Assembly (NCBI GenBank): GCA_016932415.1
Contig: JAFGCX010000026.1
Location: 12,878-76,877, forward strand
Reading direction: 5' to 3'
Length of the DNA: 64,000 nucleotides
From: Candidatus Krumholzibacteriota bacterium
Lineage (GTDB): Bacteria > Krumholzibacteriota > Krumholzibacteriia > Krumholzibacteriales > Krumholzibacteriaceae
A program made the translations under genes and the position numbers. Below the pieces are notes generated by a model. That model was not told the DNA's origin. It did not search any database and saw only the letters and a list, made by a program, of their open reading frames with translations. This document shows, in pieces, positions 35,980 through 44,256 of this stretch; position 1 is the first letter of the stretch; each line of letters starts with the position of its first letter.

Positions 35980-36903
35980 TTGCGAAACAAAAGATTACAA
36001 TTGATTGCTCTTGCAATATCGGTTGCAGCCCATCTTCTTCTGCTTATTCTTTACAGGCCGCTGGCTCTTGTCAGTTTGACGCCAGCAGATGCCGATCTGA
36101 AAGCACAATCACTTGAACCGTTCGTCTTCGATCTTGTCGAGACGCCTGACGACGCGATAAGGCGAAAACCTGATGAAGCAAAATCTGTCTCTGACAGGGA
36201 CGCTCTTGCCAGAAATGAGGTGGATCGGGAGGAATTACCAGAAGGGGAAGCTTACAGCGAAGGAGTCAGCGAGTACAGGATCTTCCAGGGCGGTTTTCCA
36301 GTACGATCAGATGGCGATCCCGCGGAGAACTCGGGACGACAACTATCGGCAGAGCGGGGAAAGGATGACCAGGCGCCCCGGCCTGAAGATAAGAATGCTT
36401 CCGATGTTGCTGAACATGTCCGCGGTGACCTGGGGGAGATATTCAGAAGCAGCAGGATATCTTCAAGGGAGGGTGGAAGCGGCGAGAAGGACCGGGGGAG
36501 AGGACCATTTACCGATGGGATCGATTATGATCAGAGAAACGAGTCTGCCAGGGATCTTGGTGGAATAACTCTTAACACGTACAACTGGGCTTACGCCTCT
36601 TACATCCTCGAGATGAAGAGAAAACTGCGGTCCAATACGCATCCGCCTGGGGCCTTTTCCCCCCTGGGCCTTATCGATGGACAGACTGTACTTTCTTTCA
36701 AGGTCATGCCGGATGGCCGGGTAACTGATCTTGCCGTAATAGAGTATACGGGAGACAGGACACTGATGGAAACGAGTGTCGATGCGGTACAGAATTCATC
36801 CCCTTTCCGTCCCCTTCCTGAAGATTTTCCTATGGAGTACCTGGAGTTGACATGGACATTCATTTTCTACGTTTACGGGAGGCAGCATGGAACTTATCAA
36901 TGA
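35980..36903 (+). CDS. Energy transducer TonB-like protein
   Basis: 307 residues from a TTG at 35980 with GGAAG eight bases upstream; no in-frame ATG gives a full N-terminus. One membrane helix (LIALAISVAAHLLLLILY), a long charged linker (about 40-190) and a C-terminal TonB/TolA-like domain (DGQTVLSFKVMPDGRVTDLAV, FRPLPEDFP). It overlaps the ExbB-like gene by 17 bases and so belongs to a tonB-exbB-exbD operon. TolA of a Tol-Pal system is an alternative, but no tolB or pal is present. Confidence 0.85.
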   Translation: MRNKRLQLIALAISVAAHLLLLILYRPLALVSLTPADADLKAQSLEPFVFDLVETPDDAIRRKPDEAKSVSDRDALARNEVDREELPEGEAYSEGVSEYRIFQGGFPVRSDGDPAENSGRQLSAERGKDDQAPRPEDKNASDVAEHVRGDLGEIFRSSRISSREGGSGEKDRGRGPFTDGIDYDQRNESARDLGGITLNTYNWAYASYILEMKRKLRSNTHPPGAFSPLGLIDGQTVLSFKVMPDGRVTDLAVIEYTGDRTLMETSVDAVQNSSPFRPLPEDFPMEYLELTWTFIFYVYGRQHGTYQ

Positions 36904-37555
36904 ATTCCGGAATGGAGGGATAGTCATGTATCCCCTTCTTCTCGGATCGATAATGGCCCTGGCGATCGTCATAGAGAGGGCGTTTTGTCTTAGAAAGAAG
37001 AAAGTGCTTGTCGGCGAGATCGTCTCGGCGATAGCGAAGATTGAAAACGCTGAAGACATGAAGGTCGCCGAAAGGATATGCGAAGCGAATCCAGGCCCTT
37101 TCGCCAGCATAATCCTTGTCGCTTTGAAGAATCCAGGGCTGGTCATCGATGAATTGAAGGAAGCGATCCTTGACCAGGGAAGGCAGGAGATCAGGACGCT
37201 TGAACGCGGTCTTGTCGCTCTTGAGACTATTGCCGCGGCGGCGCCGCTGCTCGGGCTGATGGGTACGGTCATAGGGATGATCAAGGTCTTCAACGTGATC
37301 TCGAAGCAGGGGATAGGACAGGCGAGTGTTCTCTCGGGAGGTATCTCCGAGGCGCTCATAACGACCGTTACGGGCCTCGCTGTCGGTATACCCGCCCTGG
37401 TTGCTTACAATTTCCTCACGAACAAGGCTGAAAGCCTCGTCCTTGACATCGAGAAATATTCATCAGGGCTTATAAGGAATATAAGGGTGATGCGTTTGGC
37501 CGGCGTTCCTTCCGGTCCGGCCAGGGGCGTTTCGGAGGCAAGCGGATGCAGCTGA
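36887..37555 (+). CDS. ExbB/TolQ-type proton channel protein
   Basis: 222 residues with the MotA/TolQ/ExbB layout: helix near residues 13-33 (YPLLLGSIMALAIVIERAF), a cytoplasmic region, and two helices near 110-140 and 155-180 containing LETIAAAAPLLGLMGTVIGM and EALITTVTGLAVGIPALVAYN. The conserved Thr and Glu of the channel (GTVIGMI, ISEAL) are kept. It forms a proton-driven motor with the ExbD protein encoded next, which it overlaps by ten bases. Confidence 0.93.
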   Translation: MELINEFRNGGIVMYPLLLGSIMALAIVIERAFCLRKKKVLVGEIVSAIAKIENAEDMKVAERICEANPGPFASIILVALKNPGLVIDELKEAILDQGRQEIRTLERGLVALETIAAAAPLLGLMGTVIGMIKVFNVISKQGIGQASVLSGGISEALITTVTGLAVGIPALVAYNFLTNKAESLVLDIEKYSSGLIRNIRVMRLAGVPSGPARGVSEASGCS

Positions 37556-37959
37556 AAGAGAAATCGAAGAAGCGAGTCATTATAAGTATCACATCTCTTA
37601 TCGACGTGATGTTCCTGCTGCTGATCTTTTTCATGGTGACATCCACTTTTCTTGAACAGCCGGGGATGAAACTCGACCTGCCATCGGCGCGAAGCGCCGA
37701 GACGACCGTCACTCGCAGGCTCGTTCTTCTTATCAACGCTGAAAACGAGATCGTACTCGGAGAGCGAGCTGTTCCTGCTGACAGCCTGGACTTCTTTATG
37801 AAGGAGGCGGCGGAAGGTTCGGAAGACGGGACCCTGGTGTTAAAGGCGGACAAGACAGTACTGCACGGGACAGTCATCAGGGTGATGGACGCCGCTAAAC
37901 AGGCCGGTATAAAGAGGCTTGTTGTCGGGACGAAGGAAGATAGCCGCCAGGGCAGATGA
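37546..37959 (+). CDS. ExbD/TolR-type biopolymer transport protein
   Basis: 137 residues: cytoplasmic stub, one helix with the essential aspartate in ISLIDVMFLLLIFFMV and a periplasmic domain with VLKADKTVLHGTVIRVMDAA. Together with the ExbB-like protein it converts proton flow into force on the TonB-like protein of the same operon. The reading frame is slightly shorter than the average ExbD, within family range. Confidence 0.93.
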   Translation: MQLKEKSKKRVIISITSLIDVMFLLLIFFMVTSTFLEQPGMKLDLPSARSAETTVTRRLVLLINAENEIVLGERAVPADSLDFFMKEAAEGSEDGTLVLKADKTVLHGTVIRVMDAAKQAGIKRLVVGTKEDSRQGR

Positions 37960-38054
37960 TAACTGGCAGCCAAATAGTATCTCCGGAATAATGATTCCCT
38001 TGGCCGCAGATTATCAGCGTCGCCTGCATACTGCTTGTCCGACCGGAGAATGAC

Positions 38055-38654
38055 TCAGGGTCTCAACTTGAAGACCGAGAGACTCTCCCGGCAGCGATCG
38101 ATCTCCCTGGACATCCCGTCGATTTTCTTTTCAAGGGTCGCTATGGCATCCCTGGAAAGTTCCGTCCTGAGATCTGTCCAGGTTTTTTCAAGCTCCCCGA
38201 GCTGTCCATCTGCCTGGGATATTTTTTCCCGCAACGATTCGACCATCTCGCTTGCTACTTCGGCTTCTTTTTTCAGATGATCCCTCTTGCGAAATTTTAT
38301 CGAAGCCGACAGATCGCCTTCACCGACGGCCTTCAGATATGGGCGAAAGCGAAATAGCGGTCCTGCTATCCTGTGGGTGAAGAGGATGTTATGAAGCACT
38401 ATCAGGACCAGGGAACCGAGCAAAGGGATCCATAGCCTGTCATGCAGGACAAGGAATTCGTGAGCGGCTGCCTGGACGCCGGGTTCGGTGATCTCACCGC
38501 CTTGAAGCCTTATTATGACGGGAACGAACAGGGTGGTTATAAAGATGAGAACTATGATAGTAAAATGGCAGACAGCAACACCGGCGAACCTCATCTGAAG
38601 AGGATCGACGAGGACTTTTCTGTTGTAGATTCTCCACCTTTTCATTTTTTCCAT
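38055..38654 (-). CDS. HAMP-domain membrane protein without output domain
   Basis: 199 residues. Two membrane helices (about 22-48 and 75-95) flank a short outer loop; a HAMP domain follows (HRIAGPLFRFRPYLKAVGEG through KRDHLKKEAE) and the last 70 residues are a coiled coil. It ends before any kinase, cyclase or chemotaxis output domain. Small HAMP-coiled-coil proteins of this type lie near pilin genes in some deltaproteobacteria and relatives (recalled, not checked), and here the gene next to it encodes a pilin-like protein. Function unknown; perhaps a scaffold or sensor partner. Confidence 0.7.
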   Translation of the reverse strand: MEKMKRWRIYNRKVLVDPLQMRFAGVAVCHFTIIVLIFITTLFVPVIIRLQGGEITEPGVQAAAHEFLVLHDRLWIPLLGSLVLIVLHNILFTHRIAGPLFRFRPYLKAVGEGDLSASIKFRKRDHLKKEAEVASEMVESLREKISQADGQLGELEKTWTDLRTELSRDAIATLEKKIDGMSREIDRCRESLSVFKLRP

Positions 38655-38679
38655 CTGCCTGCCTCGTTTCTCGATTGGC

Positions 38680-39093
38680 CTACTCTCCAGAGACGATATC
38701 GTCGAGAAGCATGTGATCGCCTCGCCCTCTCAGCATATACCCGCCCCCAGGAAGATTATAGATACTGATATCTCCGGGATCTGCCGGATCAGCGTTCCAG
38801 AGGACCTGGGTCGGCTGATTGGTAAAAGGATTATCGGGGTACTGGCCGCCAGGTAAAAGAATCAAAAAAGCCGCTTCGTCGGCTGCCTGGGGATAATTGC
38901 CAAGCTGATCGACTGAAAATGTTTCCATAGCCAATCGAATAGTATGCATGTTTTCCTGGACAACGGCGTTTTTCGCCTTTTTCGTGAATTTCATATAGTT
39001 CGGTATCGCTATCGCTGCGATGATCCCTATGATCACCACCACGAACATCAGTTCGATCAGAGTAAAACCCTTCGAATCATTCCTGACAAGCAT
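38680..39093 (-). CDS. Type IV pilin/pseudopilin-like protein
   Basis: 137 residues from the ATG at 39091-39093. Residues 1-8 form a short basic leader ending in Gly before FTLIELMFVVVIIGIIA, the class III signal cut by prepilin peptidase; Glu5 of the mature protein is present. The rest is a globular head with NPFTNQPTQVLW, like GspG-type major pseudopilins (calcium-binding loop region). No ribosome site is well spaced: AAAGG is too near and GGAAGG too far. No other pilus or secretion genes lie in the window, so the machine must be encoded elsewhere. Confidence 0.85.
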   Translation of the reverse strand: MLVRNDSKGFTLIELMFVVVIIGIIAAIAIPNYMKFTKKAKNAVVQENMHTIRLAMETFSVDQLGNYPQAADEAAFLILLPGGQYPDNPFTNQPTQVLWNADPADPGDISIYNLPGGGYMLRGRGDHMLLDDIVSGE

Positions 39094-39349
39094 ACCTTTT
39101 CGAATACCTTCCTTTGGAAACCGTCGATATAGCCCGGTTTCAGCCCTTTCAATGATAGGATTGAAAGAAACATGCCATAAAAGGGTCATGACGGAAGTTG
39201 GGTATAAATGATTATAAGATAGTGAGTTGCGTAGTCTTAAAAAGCAATGGATATGTCAGGATACAGACTGTCGGTAGTAAAATCGAAAAATTCAATCTTA
39301 CACTGCAATCATAAACGTTATGCCGTTGCCCGCATTAATCTGTGAACGG

Positions 39350-40459
39350 TCACTCCAGCTGAAAACCGGCATGGCAGAGATCATAATCGGTCTTGTTTGC
39401 ATAAATGACATGTATCTTGTCTCCGGCATCTATAGCGACGGCGAGTTCGTTTCCGCCGATTTCCGTAGACAGGGCGGTATTTACCCAGGAACCGCTTTTA
39501 TTTGTAGCATAGTTCAGGATATTCGTTCCATATTCCCCGAAAAATACGTGAGCGTATCCTCCGCTGTCCAGAGCTATACAGGGTCTTGTCCATCCCGCGA
39601 CGGATTTCAACGTGACGGCGGAATTGGCGCTACCGTCCGAATATTGCAGGGTATTGTCCGTACTGTTCCAGAAGACTATGTTTGCCGCATCAGATATCTT
39701 ATTGACAGCGATCGCTGGAGTCCAGCCGGTGTCTGGCTCATAGGGATATGAATCGGAACCTTCCAGCGTGAAAACGTTCCATGAACCGGTGATGAAGGCG
39801 TAGCGCAGGTTATGGTGCCCCGCGAAATTGAATATTACATGGGGATTATCGGAACTGTCGAAGTCTATATCGCAATCGGAATTAATCCATTCATCGGCCA
39901 GGATGATCGACCCTTCCCATGCAGCGCCTGATGGTTTGCAGGCGTACCTGATGTCGCTGTACGAGCCGTCATCGAAAGCGCAGTGGATGTCTCCATCGCT
40001 GTCAGATACTATGCAACATGATCCACCGCCCTCCATCCACATATCCTCACTGGTCCACGCGCCCGATTCGTCGGTGGCGGTAGATATGCCGTCATAACTT
40101 GAATATACAGTATGGACCTTGCCGTTCCCGTCAACGGCGATGTCGTTCTGCACTCCCGCGCTGTTTCCATCATCCTCGGCGATGAGTGTAGATACCCAGC
40201 TTCCCGATCTGTTCGTGATGAATTGAAGCCCCGTATTGAAGTCATACGCGCTTATATATAGCTTGCCGTTTGCGTCTATCGCGACGTTTATCTCGCCATT
40301 TGCGAAATTACCGCTTTTGACCAACTCAGTTGACCACCCGGATTCGTCATCATCGCCGGGCCCTGCGGGATTCGATGACCCGGAATCACCCGAACAGCCC
40401 TGAAGAACCAGCGTGGACATCAGGATGAACATTGAAATTGCCATGGATCTGTTGAACAT
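39350..40459 (-). CDS. Beta-propeller lipoprotein of unknown function
   Basis: 369 residues from the ATG at 40457-40459 with AGGAGG six bases upstream. The signal ends in LVLQGC, a standard lipobox, followed by a Ser/Gly/Asp-rich linker. The rest holds repeated blade-like units: AIDANGKLYISAYD, AVDGNGKVHTVYSS, DFDSSDNPHVIFNF, ALDSGGYAHVFFGE, AIDAGDKIHVIYAN, each about 50-60 residues, as in sialidase/BNR-like propellers. No catalytic residues can be assigned. Likely an outer-membrane-anchored binding protein. Confidence 0.75.
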   Translation of the reverse strand: MFNRSMAISMFILMSTLVLQGCSGDSGSSNPAGPGDDDESGWSTELVKSGNFANGEINVAIDANGKLYISAYDFNTGLQFITNRSGSWVSTLIAEDDGNSAGVQNDIAVDGNGKVHTVYSSYDGISTATDESGAWTSEDMWMEGGGSCCIVSDSDGDIHCAFDDGSYSDIRYACKPSGAAWEGSIILADEWINSDCDIDFDSSDNPHVIFNFAGHHNLRYAFITGSWNVFTLEGSDSYPYEPDTGWTPAIAVNKISDAANIVFWNSTDNTLQYSDGSANSAVTLKSVAGWTRPCIALDSGGYAHVFFGEYGTNILNYATNKSGSWVNTALSTEIGGNELAVAIDAGDKIHVIYANKTDYDLCHAGFQLE

Positions 40460-40469
40460 CTCTGCCTCC

Positions 40470-40509
40470 TGGTACAAGTGCTTACCGGTAGAACGCAACT
40501 TTTGTACCA
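40470..40509 (-). promoter_or_regulatory. Inverted repeat in 5' leader next to the ribosome site
   Basis: TGGTACAA (40470-40477) and TTGTACCA (40502-40509) are perfect complements separated by 24 bases and sit directly upstream of the AGGAGG site of the lipoprotein gene. It could be a regulatory hairpin in the leader or a protein-binding site. Confidence 0.35.
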
Positions 40510-40578
40510 TTTTGGCGATTAATTATTTTGCCTGTATCAGGAATCATCGTACCTGCATCCCCTCTTTATTGGTCTTTT

Positions 40579-40608
40579 TTGGACTTTTTTATTTTCTTAT
40601 GAGATAAT
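40579..40608 (+). promoter_or_regulatory. Promoter candidate for the surface-protein/C10 operon
   Basis: TTGGAC (40579-40584), 18-base spacer, GATAAT (40603-40608). The start codon at 40689 follows about 75 bases downstream, with GAGGAGG as ribosome site. Confidence 0.45.
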
Positions 40609-40688
40609 GTGTGCGTGATCAGCGGATTTTTTGGGGCTTATAAAAATAAAAAAGGTGATTCATTTCGTTTACATCGAGGAGGTCAGGA

Positions 40689-42698
40689 ATGATCAGGGTG
40701 GCTTTCATTGTCATGGTCCTGCTTTGCTTGTTTTCCGGGACGATGCCGGCCGATGTGCCGATGAAGATTAACTATCAGGGAGTACTCACCGACGCGGAAG
40801 GTGCCGCCGCGACTGATGGTGACTATAGCATGACATTCAGTATATATGATGTTGCCGAAAGCGGGACCGCACTCTGGACTGAGACTCAGACTGTTCCGGT
40901 AAACAAGGCGATCTTCAGCGTAATGCTCGGCAACTTCACTCCTGTCGCTCTGCCGTTCGACCGGCAGTACTGGCTTGGCATAGCTGTCAATGGCGAAAGC
41001 GAGCTGTTTCCGCGTGTTACCCTTGGAGCTTCTCCATACAGTCTGAATACACTCGGAGCGCGCGGCGCCAATATTATTCCCGCAACGGGCAATGTCGGGA
41101 TCGGCACGCTGACCCCCGCCGAGATGCTCGATGTCAGCGGCGGCATCCGGGTTGGCAATACCTCCGGTACGGCCGCTGGCGCCATCCGCTGGACAGGGAG
41201 CGATTTCGAGGGGTATAACGGAAGCTCATGGCAATCGTTCACCGAGATCGGAAGCGGAACTGTCCCCTCAGGGACGTCGGGACAGACTCTTCGTCATACG
41301 GGAAGCGCCTGGGAAGCTACAAACAGCCTCTTCAACAACGGTACACAGATAGGTATAGGGACGACGGCGCCTACCTCGGCGCTTGACGTCCTGGGCGGCG
41401 CGATCCGCGCGAGGCGAAACGACACGCAGTATACCGAGATACGTAACAATAACGCTGATGGCGGATATCTCACTGCCTATTCCCCCGAGAGCAATAAAAA
41501 ACCTCTCTACATAGCGAGTTTCCATGACGGCAGCGGAGCGGCGTCCGGCGAGACATGGATGCGCTTTTCTGTCGGAAATTCAACGGCTCCGACACATGTC
41601 ATGGCGCTTCGCGAGACGGGTCGGGTGGGGATAGGGACGATCAGCCCGGCCAGGCAATTCGAGGTCTTCTCAAGCCAGGCTTACGCGCGGCTGACATCGA
41701 GTACAAGTGCCGGGTCAGCTCTTGAATTCAGTAACACATCGACCGGGGCTGATTTTGGAAATTATGGTCAGATAAAATTCATGGATGCTTCAGACGTAGT
41801 AAAGGGATCGATCGCATCGGAGTTCCGCTCTTACGCCGGGGCATCCGGGCTTTACCTAGCTTCCGGCGGCCTGACCCGCATGGTCGTTACCGAAGCGGGC
41901 GATGTTGGCATAGGGACGATCGATCCTGATACTGATCTCGAGATCGTTGGAGCCCACTTCAGGGCCCGACGTACCGATAGTGATTACCAGTATGTCGAAA
42001 TTCGCGATAACGATGGCATTGGAGCATATATCAGGGGATATTCTCCCCAGGACAACAAGAAACCGCTGTTCATAGAAGCCCTCCATAACGGGCTCGGGAC
42101 TCCCTCAGGTGAGACATGGATGCGCTTCTCTGTCGGCAGCGTCAACGTTCCCAAGCACGTGATGGTGATCCGGGAGAGCGGCAACGTTGGTATCGGCACG
42201 CAGGATCCATCGAGAAAACTCACCGTCAGGGGCAACCTGCTTATAGAAAGTGCGGCGACAGGCGACCCGGTGGTCGAATTCGGCGAGGGCCTGGACTATG
42301 CAGAGGGGTTTGACGTGGCGGATGACTCGAGGATAGAACCGGGTACGGTGCTTGTCATTGATACCGGGACTCCCGGGAAGCTCGCTGTCAGTCGTCGGCC
42401 ATACGACACAAAGGTGGCAGGCATTGCGGCAGGGGCGAAAGGCCTCGGTTCGGGGGTGAGGCTCGGTGTGGAACAGTACGATTGCGATGTAGCCCTTGCC
42501 GGCAGAGTCTTCTGCAACGTCGACGCGACAGGTTGCGCGATAGAGCCTGGCGACCTGCTTACAACGTCAGCGATACCCGGTTTCGCAATGAAAGCGTCCG
42601 ATCAAGACGCATCGCGGGGCGCGATCCTCGGCAAGGCCATGGAGCGGCTTGAACAGGGCAAGAAGGGGCAGATTCTTGTTCTCGTAAGCCTGCAGTAG
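40689..42698 (+). CDS. Exported repeat protein with GxVGIGT motifs
   Basis: 669 residues. After the signal peptide (MIRVAFIVMVLLCLFSGTMP) residues 25-125 form a domain starting with MKINYQGVLTDAEGAA. The middle repeats the motif G-N/R-VGIGT-x-x-P five times, each ending a unit of roughly 50-90 residues, as in tail-fibre-like and surface proteins of the FCB group. Two units are strongly alike: RARRNDTQYTEIRNN...KKPLYI and RARRTDSDYQYVEIRDN...KKPLFI, both with SGETWMRFSVG. The C-terminus (about 545-669) is a conserved domain with AEGFDVADD and GDLLTTSAIPGFAMKA. Probably a trimeric or extended surface protein; first gene of an operon with two peptidases. Confidence 0.75.
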   Translation: MIRVAFIVMVLLCLFSGTMPADVPMKINYQGVLTDAEGAAATDGDYSMTFSIYDVAESGTALWTETQTVPVNKAIFSVMLGNFTPVALPFDRQYWLGIAVNGESELFPRVTLGASPYSLNTLGARGANIIPATGNVGIGTLTPAEMLDVSGGIRVGNTSGTAAGAIRWTGSDFEGYNGSSWQSFTEIGSGTVPSGTSGQTLRHTGSAWEATNSLFNNGTQIGIGTTAPTSALDVLGGAIRARRNDTQYTEIRNNNADGGYLTAYSPESNKKPLYIASFHDGSGAASGETWMRFSVGNSTAPTHVMALRETGRVGIGTISPARQFEVFSSQAYARLTSSTSAGSALEFSNTSTGADFGNYGQIKFMDASDVVKGSIASEFRSYAGASGLYLASGGLTRMVVTEAGDVGIGTIDPDTDLEIVGAHFRARRTDSDYQYVEIRDNDGIGAYIRGYSPQDNKKPLFIEALHNGLGTPSGETWMRFSVGSVNVPKHVMVIRESGNVGIGTQDPSRKLTVRGNLLIESAATGDPVVEFGEGLDYAEGFDVADDSRIEPGTVLVIDTGTPGKLAVSRRPYDTKVAGIAAGAKGLGSGVRLGVEQYDCDVALAGRVFCNVDATGCAIEPGDLLTTSAIPGFAMKASDQDASRGAILGKAMERLEQGKKGQILVLVSLQ

Positions 42699-42709
42699 GT
42701 TGTGACATC

Positions 42710-44227
42710 ATGAAAAAGGCATTTAAAATACTGGCTGTTTCCGTCTGCGTTCTGTCAATTCACGCGAAGCCTGCGACGGCGGGCGTCGTCACTTCCGATG
42801 AGGCGAGGATCGTAGCCGCGAATTATATCACGAATGTCATCAACAGTTCGGGAAGCTGGGGTGGGGAGGAGTACGCGAGCGTGGGTAAAATTGAAGAGTT
42901 AAAGCGCGGAGATCGGGTTCTCGGGTACTGGTGCCATATAGAACCGGACGGCCATGTGATCGTCTCACTCATATCGCAACTCGCGCCGGTCAGGGCGAGC
43001 TCCGAGACGTGGGACGGCGATCCCGCGTGCGATGCCGGCATCGTCGACATTATCAAATACAAGATCGGGCAGGAGCATGATTATATCGAAGCCCGTCTTG
43101 GCCCGGTCGCTGATGCTCCTGAAGATGCGATAGCAGGACTCTGCGAGTATAGTTGCTTGGGGGCGTGGAGTCTGTTGCTGAAACCGCCGGAACAGGAATT
43201 GAAAGAATATCTTGTGGATGACGCGCTTTCTGACTACCAGGAGAATGGTGTGCTTCTTACGACAAACTGGAGGCAGGGGGATCCTTATAATCTCTACATG
43301 CCCCCCGACCCATCCGCCTGCGGTGAAGACTACGGTTATCGTTGCGCGGCCGGGTGCACCGCTCTCGGCGCGGCGCAGATCATGAAGTACTGGGACTGGC
43401 CGCCCTATGGCATACCGGCGCCATACGACGATTATTATGACTGGACTTCAATGCCGGATGATCTGACGACAGAGTCGCCTTCGGCCCAGATCAATGCTGT
43501 CGCCATCCTTATAGCGGAGATAGGGCTCGCCTGCAATATGGATTACTGCATGGATGACGGTTGCGGTTCGGGAGCTTTTCACGAGGATATGCTGTCGGCG
43601 TACATTGCCAATTTCCATTTTGACTCTGGAGCTTTCATACTGCCCCGCGTGAGCCTCTCAAGTGCGGACTGGTTTATCAATATTCAGAACAATATCAATA
43701 TGAACATGCCTCTGCAGTACGAAGTACCGGGCCACTCGATCGTATGCGACGGGTGGCGCGTCGTCTCCGGGCTCAAGCAATATCACATGAACTATGGCTG
43801 GGCAAATTCAGTGCCTGATAAATCGTGCTGGGACGCGTACGCGGCGGCCGGCAGCAATACATGGTTCACCCTGGATCTTCTGCCGTGTACGGATCTTGTT
43901 TCCGAGAATGTCATTAACTTAATCCGTCCTGCAGTAGCGCTGAATCAGACTCTGGGTGGCACTTATCCGCCGATCCCGAACTTTCCCTGGCGCTACGTCA
44001 ATGTCGACGCCCAGGGGGAGAATGCTGTTTTCCAGGCGGGCCAGCTTATACAGGCGCTTTCGGACAAGAGGATCCTGTGCACCAGCGAAGCGGGCGGCGC
44101 CATAAGGTTTTACGGTTCGCCATCGCTGCACACCCGCCTCTTCACGAGAGGGGATACGGCGAAAGGAATTATTATAAAGGATGGCGCAGTAGTACTGTAT
44201 GGAAGCGGAAGTATCCGATTGTTTTAG
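42710..44227 (+). CDS. C10 family (streptopain-like) cysteine peptidase
   Basis: 505 residues with signal peptide. An N-terminal prodomain like streptopain's (about 25-165) is followed by the catalytic domain: nucleophile Cys216 in AAGCTALGAAQIMKYW, His342 in GHSIVCDGW and the QYHMNYGW segment with the family Trp. Streptopain/SpeB itself is made as a zymogen and cleaves host and bacterial surface proteins. The last 100 residues form an extra domain ending GAVVLYGSGSIRLF, shared with the next gene. It lies 12 bases after the repeat surface protein and is a tandem paralogue of the gene after it. Confidence 0.9.
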   Translation: MKKAFKILAVSVCVLSIHAKPATAGVVTSDEARIVAANYITNVINSSGSWGGEEYASVGKIEELKRGDRVLGYWCHIEPDGHVIVSLISQLAPVRASSETWDGDPACDAGIVDIIKYKIGQEHDYIEARLGPVADAPEDAIAGLCEYSCLGAWSLLLKPPEQELKEYLVDDALSDYQENGVLLTTNWRQGDPYNLYMPPDPSACGEDYGYRCAAGCTALGAAQIMKYWDWPPYGIPAPYDDYYDWTSMPDDLTTESPSAQINAVAILIAEIGLACNMDYCMDDGCGSGAFHEDMLSAYIANFHFDSGAFILPRVSLSSADWFINIQNNINMNMPLQYEVPGHSIVCDGWRVVSGLKQYHMNYGWANSVPDKSCWDAYAAAGSNTWFTLDLLPCTDLVSENVINLIRPAVALNQTLGGTYPPIPNFPWRYVNVDAQGENAVFQAGQLIQALSDKRILCTSEAGGAIRFYGSPSLHTRLFTRGDTAKGIIIKDGAVVLYGSGSIRLF

Positions 44228-44256
44228 TATCTTTCAACAAAAGAAGGAAGGACTCG

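Noticed and set aside
40689-42698. GxVGIGT repeat gene as a phage tail fibre
   Set aside because: No other phage structural gene is nearby; a signal peptide and the peptidase genes in the same operon point to a cell surface protein.
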